From JACZST01 sp964195155 (GTDB lineage: Bacteria > Actinomycetota > Acidimicrobiia > Spongiisociales > UBA5794), in assembly GCA_964195155.1 (NCBI GenBank), contig CAXMOP010000116.1, positions 1 to 35,539 on the forward strand: a stretch of 35,539 nucleotides of DNA. Direction: 5' to 3'. Every line of letters starts with the position of its first letter. Position 1 is the first letter of the stretch. The position numbers and the translations under genes are program-made. The notes beneath the pieces were generated by a model, which saw nothing but the letters and a program-made list of their open reading frames with translations, ran no database searches and had not been told where the DNA came from. Below are positions 24,727 through 31,761 of the stretch, in pieces.

Positions 24727-24972
24727 ATGAAGGTGTGGATCGACCAAGACTTGTGCACCGGCGACGGTCTGTGCGAGGAGATTGCACCAGACGTCTTCGT
24801 GCTCCTGGACGACGGTCTCGCCTACGTTCGCGAAGGCGAGAAGATCTATGCGGCCTCTGCGGGGAATCCGGAGGGCTCGGCCGGGCTAGCCGGCTTTGCC
24901 GATGATCAACTCGATGCGGTAGTGGAGGCGGCCGAAGAGTGCCCCGGGGAGTGCATCTTCATAGAGCCATAG
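24727..24972 (+). CDS. 3Fe-4S-type ferredoxin
   Basis: An 81-residue ferredoxin. The cluster ligands are visible as C-x5-C (DLCTGDGLCEEIAPDVF) and a late CPGEC followed by IFIEP. The middle position of the first motif is not Cys, so a [3Fe-4S] cluster is expected, as in the small ferredoxins that serve P450s and reductases. The insert EGEKIYAASAGNPEGSAGLAGF is unlike the shortest forms. ATG 24727 was chosen because of the GAAAGGA upstream and the MKVWIDQDLC family opening. It diverges from mpa; a redox partner is unknown, but an FNR-type reductase lies at 34.2 kb. Confidence 0.88.
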   Translation: MKVWIDQDLCTGDGLCEEIAPDVFVLLDDGLAYVREGEKIYAASAGNPEGSAGLAGFADDQLDAVVEAAEECPGECIFIEP

Positions 24973-24990
24973 GCGGCACTCCGTGCGCCG

Positions 24991-25052
24991 GTATTGCGTA
25001 CTGAGTACTGCGTATCTCCTAAGTCGGTATCGCAGTACTCCGTACGCAATAC
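24991..25052. repeat. Large imperfect palindrome, possible bidirectional terminator
   Basis: Arms 24991-25012 and 25031-25052 are 22 bases each with one mismatch (GTATTGCGTACT pairs with the GTACGCAATAC side), around an 18-base loop. A further copy of the core (ACGCAGTACT) follows at 25051-25060. It sits between the stops of the convergent ferredoxin and 33-residue membrane-protein genes, which suits a bidirectional terminator or a dispersed intergenic repeat rich in GTACTGCGTA. Confidence 0.7.
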
Positions 25053-25069
25053 GCAGTACTGGCTGGGCG

Positions 25070-25171
25070 TCAGCCCAACGCAGGAATGATGGCGACGGCC
25101 AGCGAGAGCACCATCATCAGCACGATGAGCCAGATAAAGACTTTGATCATCGTGCCGCGGTTACGAAACAT
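25070..25171 (-). CDS. 33-residue single-span membrane protein
   Basis: A very short reading frame, MFRNRGTMIKVFIWLIVL and onwards, with a basic N-terminus followed by one hydrophobic helix of about 20 residues ending in IIPALG. Its ATG overlaps the previous gene's stop by one base (TGATG), the classic arrangement for translational reinitiation, and composition is as expected for coding. I recognise no family. It is the last member of the small-membrane-protein cluster. Confidence 0.55.
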   Translation of the reverse strand: MFRNRGTMIKVFIWLIVLMMVLSLAVAIIPALG

Positions 25172-25446
25172 CAGGGCCCCGGGGCGGGGATCACCGTCTC
25201 GCTAACGACTTCGCCGCGCTCGATCACCCGGATGCCGACGTTCTCGCCCGCCACCAGATCGGTGACGTAGAGGCGGCGACGAGCGCCCCGACGCGACATA
25301 CCGACCAGCAGCATTCCCAGTCCAAATGCCATCTCGGGGCTGCGTCCACGCCGCCAGCCCTGGACCGCCCGGTACAAGCCGACGCGAGCCATCGGGTGGA
25401 ACCGCCTGTCCCACCAACGGTCGATGATCGTGATCAGCAGCTTCAC
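25171..25446 (-). CDS. Hypothetical basic protein in the small-membrane cluster
   Basis: A 91-residue protein starting at GTG 25446 with KLLITIIDRWWDRRFHPMARV, then an Arg-rich region, a weakly hydrophobic segment (MAFGLGMLLVGM) and a C-terminal beta-rich part (RLYVTDLVAGENVGIRVIERGEVVSETVIP). The GTG overlaps the upstream stop (GTGA), which supports the start over longer versions. Unknown function; probably peripheral to the membrane because of its partners. Confidence 0.6.
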   Translation of the reverse strand: MKLLITIIDRWWDRRFHPMARVGLYRAVQGWRRGRSPEMAFGLGMLLVGMSRRGARRRLYVTDLVAGENVGIRVIERGEVVSETVIPAPGP

Positions 25447-25640
25447 GGGCTCGTGTACACCTCGACGGTGATCCGCTGATTGCGTGCCCGGTAAACCCTC
25501 CAGCCGATCACCGCAACCGTGGCAACCACGGAGGCGCCGATGATCCATTTCGACCAATCCCTGGCAGCTTCATCAACGACAATTTCGATTTCGCGGAGCT
25601 TGCTCTCGAGGTCGTCCTTGGTGATCGCTGTCGTGGTCAT
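25443..25640 (-). CDS. DUF3618-like single-span membrane protein
   Basis: A 65-residue protein, MTTTAITKDDLESKLREIEI..., whose acidic N-terminal helix is followed by one membrane span (WIIGASVVATVAVIGWRVY) and a short tail. This resembles DUF3618 proteins, which in actinobacteria often follow a holin-like gene; that assignment is tentative. The ATG has AGGAGA upstream, and overlaps link it to the genes on both sides. Confidence 0.6.
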   Translation of the reverse strand: MTTTAITKDDLESKLREIEIVVDEAARDWSKWIIGASVVATVAVIGWRVYRARNQRITVEVYTSP

Positions 25641-25960
25641 GAGGTCTCCTTCGCCTGGCGCTCGTCCTGGGGCTGCGGTCCGAGCCGATAGATCACTGCT
25701 GCCAGGCCGAGGAGGGCGACCACCGTGATCAGGTATCCGAGGGCCTCCCAGTACGGTCCGGCCGGCAAGGCGTCGACGATGGCGCGAAGCGAAGCAACGG
25801 CCAGCAGGATGATTGCCGCCGCCCAGGCTGCCGCCGCGCCCAGGGAGAAGCCGGCCAGATGGCCGAGTTGCTTGGCCGGCACCACCGTTTCCTGGATCAG
25901 ATATGCCTTGGCCAGCTCCCAAAACTCGACCACCATGTCGGGTATCTGTCTGAGGCTCAT
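25637..25960 (-). CDS. Holin-X-like membrane protein
   Basis: A 107-residue protein with an N-terminal amphipathic region (MSLRQIPDMVVEFWELAKAY) and two hydrophobic segments (about 32-54 and 70-92), then a polar tail. This matches the actinobacterial phage-holin-superfamily III/DUF1469 group, which is widespread in chromosomes and not a sign of a prophage. The stop overlaps the next gene by ATGA. It is the first gene of a four-gene coupled set (25070-25960). A short gap separates it from the 40-residue ORF upstream. Confidence 0.65.
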   Translation of the reverse strand: MSLRQIPDMVVEFWELAKAYLIQETVVPAKQLGHLAGFSLGAAAAWAAAIILLAVASLRAIVDALPAGPYWEALGYLITVVALLGLAAVIYRLGPQPQDERQAKETS

Positions 25961-26009
25961 TGTTTCTCCGGAGTTGAATCCGGGAACAGAGTAGCCAAGT
26001 GATGGATCG

Positions 26010-26132
26010 CTAGAAGCGACGCTTGCGCGAGGTCCTCATGCCACGACGACCCCTCAGCAGCCAGCCGGCGGCAAAGCCGAACAGGGTCGCGATCAGAATC
26101 CACAGCACGATTTGGGTGCCGACGTAGACCAT
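26010..26132 (-). CDS. 40-residue single-span membrane protein coupled to the OmpA-like gene
   Basis: The reading frame begins MVYVGTQIVLWILIATLFGF, one membrane span, and ends in a strongly basic tail (LRGRRGMRTSRKRRF). The ATG directly follows the stop of the OmpA-like gene (TAGATG) and has GGAGGGG upstream, arguing for a real, coupled gene. No family recognised. By topology (positive-inside) the tail should be cytoplasmic. It may assist or anchor the OmpA-like protein. Confidence 0.6.
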   Translation of the reverse strand: MVYVGTQIVLWILIATLFGFAAGWLLRGRRGMRTSRKRRF

Positions 26133-27359
26133 CTACCCCTCCAGTGGGATGAACTCGATGCGGCGATTCTGTTCCGCCGTTGCACCTGGTATCGGCCGGG
26201 TGTCGCCGTAGCCTTCGACAATAAACCTGGCGGGATCCTCACCCTTTGCGACAAAATAGTCGGCGACGGCCTGGGCGCGTTGCTGGGACAATTCGAGATT
26301 GTGTGCCGCGGTCCCGGACGCATCGGCGTGGCCTGCGATCTCGATGGGTACGTTGGGGAGCTCGTTCAGCGATAGGAGAATGTCGTCGAGGAGCGCTCGG
26401 CCCTCGTCGGTCAGCTCGGCGCTGTTGAGCTCGAACTCCACGACCTTGTCTCCGATCAGCTCGGTGAGCGTTGCTTGCAGCTCGACCACCTGGTCCTCGG
26501 TGGCCACAAATACGTCCGGCGGGAGAATGATCCCCGGCGTCACAACAAATCCATCGCCCTCGAGCGCCACGGTCGCTTCCTCCGCAGCCTCGGTGACGTC
26601 ACGTTTTTCCTGTCGGGTCTCAACCTCGCCGGAGGTGATCACGACCCTGCCCGACGGATTGACCACGATCGCGCCCTCGTCGAGGCCGAGGGCAAGAGAG
26701 CGAAGCAACGCCATCACGTCGCCGATCCAATCGGCCTCCTCGGTGAGGCGCTCGACCACGGCGAGATCTTCCACAATGACGAGATCGGTGGCGTCGACCG
26801 ATCTGAAGATGACGAGCTCGTCGGAATTGACGAATGTGCTCGGCTCGTTGGCGACGTAGCTCTGGATCCCCTCCGAGGAAACGTCGCCGCTGATCGTCAC
26901 CACACCGTTGGACCAGGCGATGGTGATTGGCCGACCGGTGATCGCAACTTGCTCAATATCGTTGACGTCGACCACAAATACCGCGGTGGCATCGACCGAA
27001 CCTATTCCAACAACGCCACTCACGGCGGCAACAGCATCTTCCGTCGTCCGGGATTCATGATGAAAGCCCTGCAGGGTGACGTCGAAACCCGATACCTCGG
27101 CGGTGATGTATTGATACCCTGCGACCCGAAGCTGGTACTCCGATCGCGCCTCGAGATCACCCTGAATCGCATTCGTGCCGAAGAACGTGGCTGCGGCGGC
27201 GATCATGAGGAAGATCATGATCGAGCCGGCGAGGAAGGCGAAGCGGGACACCAACTGGTCGTCTCGACCGGACGCGCCGAACGAGGGCGGTCCGCCGGTA
27301 TCGGGCCGGGCCTTGTCCGCGTTCAGTTGTTGGAGTCGTTTCGTCGCCGACCTCGACAT
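26133..27359 (-). CDS. ArfA-like BON/OmpA-domain envelope protein
   Basis: A 408-residue protein with a single N-terminal membrane helix (about 38-60, LAGSIMIFLMIAAAATFFG), a middle part with BON-like repeats (about 75-290) and a C-terminal OmpA-like peptidoglycan-binding domain (about 310-408; EIAGHADASGTAAHNLELSQQRAQAVADYF, NRRIEF). This is the layout of M. tuberculosis ArfA (OmpATb). OmpA domains hold the cell wall by diaminopimelate; the rest may face the periplasm or the cell-wall side. It follows the coiled-coil gene by 4 bases and precedes the 40-residue membrane gene directly. Confidence 0.85.
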   Translation of the reverse strand: MSRSATKRLQQLNADKARPDTGGPPSFGASGRDDQLVSRFAFLAGSIMIFLMIAAAATFFGTNAIQGDLEARSEYQLRVAGYQYITAEVSGFDVTLQGFHHESRTTEDAVAAVSGVVGIGSVDATAVFVVDVNDIEQVAITGRPITIAWSNGVVTISGDVSSEGIQSYVANEPSTFVNSDELVIFRSVDATDLVIVEDLAVVERLTEEADWIGDVMALLRSLALGLDEGAIVVNPSGRVVITSGEVETRQEKRDVTEAAEEATVALEGDGFVVTPGIILPPDVFVATEDQVVELQATLTELIGDKVVEFELNSAELTDEGRALLDDILLSLNELPNVPIEIAGHADASGTAAHNLELSQQRAQAVADYFVAKGEDPARFIVEGYGDTRPIPGATAEQNRRIEFIPLEG

Positions 27360-27363
27360 GCAG

Positions 27364-27744
27364 CTATCTCCGAGAGTAACGCTTGGTATTGATATCGGTC
27401 ACCGCACCACCTTGGTTGATTGGACGATTCGCGGCATTCGCCTGGTTCCCCTCATCGCCACCGACGCGCCGGATCGCCCTGTGATCCCGGACGGCGCCGG
27501 TGAGCATCTCATGGGTCGCCTCGTTGAGGGATCGCAGGTGACTCGCCAGCAGTTCGTAGGCGTCTCTGGTCTCGGCGAGCCGCGGTACCGATCTGCTCAG
27601 TTCGAGCTGGTAGATCTCAGCGGCGCGCTGGCGCGCATCGGTGACGATCTGGCTTGCCTCAACATTTGCTGCTGCGATGATCTGGCGGGCTTCTGCGGTG
27701 GCCTCACCAAGTTCGGGCGTGGGGGTCTGCACGCGTAATGGCAT
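27364..27744 (-). CDS. Coiled-coil protein upstream of the OmpA-like gene
   Basis: A 126-residue protein. The N-terminal half is an Ala/Glu/Gln-rich coiled coil (ATAEARQIIAAANVEASQIV...), similar in feel to the C-terminal coiled coil of DivIVA/Wag31 and to ATP synthase b-type helices, but I cannot name a family. The C-terminal part is polar and Asn-rich. ATG 27744 was preferred to an upstream 27771. Co-directional and 4 bases from the OmpA-like gene, so probably in its operon. Confidence 0.6.
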   Translation of the reverse strand: MPLRVQTPTPELGEATAEARQIIAAANVEASQIVTDARQRAAEIYQLELSRSVPRLAETRDAYELLASHLRSLNEATHEMLTGAVRDHRAIRRVGGDEGNQANAANRPINQGGAVTDINTKRYSRR

Positions 27745-27902
27745 ATGAGGGGGGCATCCTTCCGTGCACATCTGCCTCCCGCATCCCTACCGCCCGGACA
27801 CAGTGTATGACGACTGCGGTACGCGGTCAATAGGACGATAAATCCTACTCTCTGCGCGAATCTGCGGATGGGCCGGCCGAATCCGGGGTCTACGATGCCG
27901 CC

Positions 27903-28562
27903 ATGCCCCTCGCCTTGCTGGCACAGCTGGGAGATTGTGAGGCGATTCGCGGTGGATGGCTTGCTCAGCCCGTGAATGCCTGGTCGAGCCTTGCTTTCAG
28001 CGTCGTCGGGCTCGCCATTGCAATGAGCGCCGGGGCCGCCATGGGCCGGGAGCGCATCGATCGCCTGGTCTTTGGGGTGCTGCTGGTCGCCACGGGGATG
28101 GGGAGCGTTCTTTTCCACGGCCCACAGCCGCCCTCGGGACAGTTCCTCCACGACGTGACGTTCCTTGGCGCCATGTGGTTCCTGATCTCCGCCAACCTGA
28201 CGGGCGCATTCAGCCTTTCCGACCCCTACAGCCGGATCGTCGAGGGGGCCGGCATCGCCGTGATCGCCGTCATCATTGGTTTCGCACCCGGTGCCGCCAA
28301 CACGCTGGCCGCCATTGGTGCCATCGGGCTCATCGTCGCCGACTTCGTCCTTCGCCGGGTGTCGGCACCCTCACTGCGGTGGTATATAACTGCGTTGGGG
28401 GCACTCGCCATTGGTGGTGGCTTGTTCCTCGCCGGCAGAACCGGCTCTCCCCTTTGCGACGCAACGGCCCTGTGGCAGGCCCATGCCGGATGGCACGTAC
28501 TCGCCGCCGTCTTCCTCGGGAGCTACTTCTTCGCCACCGCTCCCGCTAGGACCGGAACGTGA
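27903..28562 (+). CDS. Ceramidase-like (CREST superfamily) membrane protein
   Basis: A 219-residue, seven-helix-like membrane protein. Residues spaced as in the CREST hydrolases (alkaline ceramidases, PAQR receptors) are visible: S68 and H72 (GSVLFHG), H83-D84 (FLHDVTF) and the late H194-x3-H198 (QAHAGWHVL), which together bind a zinc ion in this superfamily. Ceramidases cut the amide of ceramide; the substrate here is not known. The stop overlaps the next gene's GTG start (GTGA), so the two are coupled. Assignment rests on motifs and hydrophobic pattern. Confidence 0.65.
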   Translation: MPLALLAQLGDCEAIRGGWLAQPVNAWSSLAFSVVGLAIAMSAGAAMGRERIDRLVFGVLLVATGMGSVLFHGPQPPSGQFLHDVTFLGAMWFLISANLTGAFSLSDPYSRIVEGAGIAVIAVIIGFAPGAANTLAAIGAIGLIVADFVLRRVSAPSLRWYITALGALAIGGGLFLAGRTGSPLCDATALWQAHAGWHVLAAVFLGSYFFATAPARTGT

Positions 28563-29497
28563 CGGTCATGCGCTCCGACATTGAAGCCGCTGCGGAACGT
28601 ATCCATCCTCACCTGCATCGCACGCCAATAGTGACCTCTGCAACTCTCGACCGGGAGCTCGACGCCCGTGTCTTTGCCAAAGCCGAAAACCTGCAGCGGA
28701 TCGGCGCCTTCAAGGCCAGGGGCGCAACGAATGCGGTGCTGCAGCTTCCCGACGACACCACCGGGGTCACCACCCATTCGAGCGGAAATCACGGCCAGGC
28801 ACTCGCCTTTGCCGCCTCGCTGCGCAATCTGCCGGCATGGATCGTCATGCCGGAGACCGCAAATCCACTGAAGATCGCAGCGGTTCGCGGGTACGGCGCC
28901 GAAGTCGTGTTCTGCAAACCCGAGGAGCGAGAGCAGACCGCGCAACGAATTCGCGACCAGACCGGGGCCGTGCTCGTCCATCCCTTCGACGATGAGCGAG
29001 TGATCGCCGGCCAGGGCACCGCCGCGCTGGAGTTGATGGAGGAGGTCGGCGACCTTGACTTCATTGTCACACCCATCGGTGGTGGTGGCCTGCTCTCGGG
29101 TACCGCGATCGCCGCCGAAGGTCGGCCGGGAATCACCGTGCTCGGCGCCGAACCGTTCGCCGTCGATGACGCATATCACTCTCTGACCTCGGGCACCCTT
29201 CAGCCGGGGGTCGCCAACCCGGACACGGTCGCCGACGGCCTCGTAGTCGGGATGGGAGCGATCCCCTTCGACATTCTCTCAACTCGCGGGATCGAAATCA
29301 TCCGTGTCGAAGAGGACGAGATCGTCGAAGCAGCCGGGTTCTTCCTGGAACGGATGAAGCTCGTCGTAGAGCCGTCGGCGGCGACGGTATTGGCCGCGAT
29401 CCGTCGCGATCGGCAGCGTTTCGTCGACAGACGCGTCGGCTTGATCATCAGCGGCGGCAACACCGACCTCTCGTGGTATCGGCCCTCAGTGGAGTAA
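28559..29497 (+). CDS. PLP-dependent threonine/serine dehydratase-like enzyme
   Basis: A 312-residue fold-type II PLP enzyme. It has the Schiff-base Lys K52 (IGAFKARGA), the substrate-binding SSGNHGQ (74-80), the phosphate-binding GGGGLLSG (174-181) and a late SGGNTDL. These are typical of catabolic threonine dehydratase and serine racemase; there is no ACT regulatory domain, so it is the short, non-feedback form. GTG 28559 or ATG 28568 is the start. Its coupling to the ceramidase-like gene is unusual. Whether it racemises or dehydrates serine or threonine cannot be read from sequence. Confidence 0.88.
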   Translation: MTVMRSDIEAAAERIHPHLHRTPIVTSATLDRELDARVFAKAENLQRIGAFKARGATNAVLQLPDDTTGVTTHSSGNHGQALAFAASLRNLPAWIVMPETANPLKIAAVRGYGAEVVFCKPEEREQTAQRIRDQTGAVLVHPFDDERVIAGQGTAALELMEEVGDLDFIVTPIGGGGLLSGTAIAAEGRPGITVLGAEPFAVDDAYHSLTSGTLQPGVANPDTVADGLVVGMGAIPFDILSTRGIEIIRVEEDEIVEAAGFFLERMKLVVEPSAATVLAAIRRDRQRFVDRRVGLIISGGNTDLSWYRPSVE

Positions 29498-29609
29498 CGG
29501 CGGCCGCGACCGTGGTCCCGACAGAAGTTCGAGGCGCCCCGGCTCAGCGGAGTTCTCTGCCCGCGAACATTCAGGGGGTCTCACCGCTTCGCCTTCGGCT
29601 TTCCGAGGA

Positions 29610-30368
29610 TTAGGCGAGCGCCGACAGTTCCGTGAGGGCGGCGTTCAAACGGTGTTGTGCCTCGGTGAGGTTGGTCCCCGCCCGTGCCTCTCGATCGCGT
29701 GCCGCGGTCAACTCGCTCGCCGCGGCCGGTTCGCCGGCTTCCGACACCGTCCGATATGCGGCCCGTGCGTCGGAACGGGCATTCAAGGCGGCAAACGTTT
29801 CGTTGAGCGCGCTGATCGTCCCCTGCGAAGCTCGCAGGGCAGGCGAGTTCGGCCCTGCCGCCGCCTCGAGCGCATACAGCTCAGAACTCGCACGCTCCAG
29901 GCGCGGCGTGATCTGATCCCACACTCTCGCCCGCGAGGCATCGGTGGCGCCGGCCGCGTCATCGCCCTCGTACTCGGCGTCTCCATGCCAGATGGCAAGC
30001 GGCTCGGTCATGTTGTCCGACAGCCATCGCGCCTCGGCGTAACCGTGCTGGGCGTTCGCTTTCCAAGCAGCCGGGGCCGGCGCCGCCTTCCTTCGCTTGG
30101 AACCGACCAGGAGGGCGATGATCAGGACGAACAACCCCAACAACACGATGAGCAAGACCCACCATGGTGTGGAGTCTTCGTCGCCGGGTGGCGCCTCCGT
30201 TGCAGGTGGCGCCTCGGTGTCGGGCGGAGCCTCCGTGTCCGGCGGCGCCGCGGTGGTTCCAGGCTCCCCGGTGGGTTCCACCGGATCGGTCGAGGCGCAG
30301 CTCGCCGCCAGGCCACTGATCATGAGCAGCACCGCCAACATGGTTCCGGTTCGCACAAGCCTGGTCAT
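29610..30368 (-). CDS. Lipoprotein-like membrane protein with Pro/Thr-rich linker
   Basis: A 252-residue protein of unknown function. The N-terminus is a lipoprotein signal (MTRLVRTGTMLAVLLMISGL then AAS-C24). A linker with APPDTE/APPATE repeats leads to a membrane helix (about 69-89, WWVLLIVLLGLFVLIIALLVG), then a basic stretch and a C-terminal helical, Ala-rich domain (100-252). A lipobox followed by a second membrane span is odd: the linker would lie outside and the long C-terminal domain inside. Alone between convergent serine-dehydratase and upstream thiI genes. Confidence 0.7.
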   Translation of the reverse strand: MTRLVRTGTMLAVLLMISGLAASCASTDPVEPTGEPGTTAAPPDTEAPPDTEAPPATEAPPGDEDSTPWWVLLIVLLGLFVLIIALLVGSKRRKAAPAPAAWKANAQHGYAEARWLSDNMTEPLAIWHGDAEYEGDDAAGATDASRARVWDQITPRLERASSELYALEAAAGPNSPALRASQGTISALNETFAALNARSDARAAYRTVSEAGEPAAASELTAARDREARAGTNLTEAQHRLNAALTELSALA

Positions 30369-30476
30369 GAGACCCCTTCAAAGCGAAGCGGCAGTGTACC
30401 GAGCGGAGTTCGAGCAACCGGTATCGAGCGCGGCCATAGGCGCCAGGAACCGGATCGCGCCCTATGCGAAAGACGC

Positions 30477-31643
30477 TCAGACCGACCCTGGCATCCAGTC
30501 GTGAAGCTGGAAGGTCTTGCGAGTCTCCACCGCGTCCGTCATGAGCGCTTCCGGCACATCGGCCACGGATCGGGCAACCGACGCTTCCCTGGCGCCGGTG
30601 GCGACCGGGCGGCCCTCCGCCAGATCGCAGACTTCGCGTGCTCGTGCGGAGATCTCCGCAGTACCGATGGCTCGTGCCTGGTCGATGATGGCTTCCTTCG
30701 GCATGCCGAGGAGCGGGCGCAGGATGGGCACCGTCGACTGGTTCGAAACGGCAACCAGGTGCGGCAGCGTCTGGCTCGAGACCTGGCCGAGGGCATCGCC
30801 GGTTACCAGCGCCTGAATCCCCTCCTGGCCCGCAACGGTGGAAGCGGCCCGGGCCATGAGCACCTTGAGCGCGACCTGACGCATACGGGGCTCGACCCCG
30901 TTGATCAAGGCTTCCTTCACCGGCTCGAATTCCACCAGGTGCACGCGGGGATCGCTCCCGTAGCCCCATCGTTCCCACATTGTTCTCGCCACGGCCATGG
31001 CGTGGTCGGCCTGCGCGCAATCGAGCTGGAAGTGCACGAAGTCGACGGAGCACCCTCGCGACATCAGCATCCAGGCGGCGACGATCGAGTCGAATCCACC
31101 GGAAATTAGGCTCAGCACCGGCTCCTGAACGCCGATCGGGAGCCCGCCGGGCCCACGACGATGGTCGGCGGTGAGAAAAGCCCGGTCGTCGAGGACGGTG
31201 ACCTCAACCCATTCGTCCGGATTGTCCAGGTCGACCGATCCGCCCGCGTCGACGAGGAGCTGGCCGGCGCGTGAGGCCAGGTCGTAGGAATGCCAGTCAT
31301 GGCTGCCCCGCCGCTTGACCCGCACCCCGAAGGTCTTCCCGATAACCCGCGCCTCGGCTGCTGCGGCGACCGCGGCAGCCAGCGAGTCGAGATTCGTTGC
31401 TGAGACCTCGTCCACCGTGTTGATCGATGCCACGCCAAAGACCCGGGATGCGTTGTCCACGACCGCCTCGGCGTGGGAACCCGCCTCGAGGGCGAATCGG
31501 TGCGAACCCAGACGCTCGAGGTGACCGGTGTATCCGGCGCTTGTCAGGGCCCGTGCCAGGTTGGCCAGCACGCGTTTGATCATCCGCGGCTGGGTACGCC
31601 GGGACTTCAGGAAGATGTCCCCGGAAAGGGTGATATGGATCAT
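30477..31643 (-). CDS. thiI: tRNA 4-thiouridine synthase ThiI (no rhodanese domain)
   Basis: ThiI adds sulfur to U8 of tRNA and also feeds thiazole synthesis. The protein of 388 residues has the N-terminal ferredoxin-like/THUMP domain (about 1-165) and the PP-loop ATPase SGGFDS at 181-186, followed by TGDALGQVSSQT and C339 (REVCDLAEG), which aligns with the persulfide-accepting Cys. The rhodanese domain of E. coli ThiI is absent, as in many bacteria and archaea, so sulfur delivery needs another protein. ATG 31643 was taken; no good RBS is seen, and the start lies directly at the left arm of an inverted repeat. Confidence 0.88.
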   Translation of the reverse strand: MIHITLSGDIFLKSRRTQPRMIKRVLANLARALTSAGYTGHLERLGSHRFALEAGSHAEAVVDNASRVFGVASINTVDEVSATNLDSLAAAVAAAAEARVIGKTFGVRVKRRGSHDWHSYDLASRAGQLLVDAGGSVDLDNPDEWVEVTVLDDRAFLTADHRRGPGGLPIGVQEPVLSLISGGFDSIVAAWMLMSRGCSVDFVHFQLDCAQADHAMAVARTMWERWGYGSDPRVHLVEFEPVKEALINGVEPRMRQVALKVLMARAASTVAGQEGIQALVTGDALGQVSSQTLPHLVAVSNQSTVPILRPLLGMPKEAIIDQARAIGTAEISARAREVCDLAEGRPVATGAREASVARSVADVPEALMTDAVETRKTFQLHDWMPGSV

Positions 31644-31760
31644 GGAGTCATCAGTCGACAGTCGACAGCCAACTGCTTCCATTGAGTGTACGACGGCGGC
31701 GTTCGGAGCAAGCGCTTCCTCCGGACGACTCGCGACTGATGACCGATGACTGATGACTCC
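31644..31760. repeat. Inverted-repeat pair between thiI and the Rieske-ThDP gene
   Basis: Arms 31644-31656 (GGAGTCATCAGTC) and 31748-31760 are perfect reverse complements 91 bases apart. The right arm is part of a short tandem array of GATGAC units (31736-31758). The centre holds an imperfect hairpin CGGAG-AAGCGCTT-CTCCG (31703-31725). The pair spans almost exactly the gap between the thiI start and the upstream gene's stop. It could be a long hairpin in the leader of thiI or a degenerate mobile repeat. Confidence 0.6.
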
Positions 31761-31761
31761 G

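Noticed and set aside
25637..25960. Prophage suggested by the holin-like gene
   Set aside because: No endolysin, capsid, terminase or integrase nearby; this holin-like family is commonly chromosomal in actinobacteria.
31644..31761. Thiamine pyrophosphate riboswitch for thiI or the ThDP enzyme
   Set aside because: No CUGAGA-type thi-box core and the structure present is simple inverted repeats.
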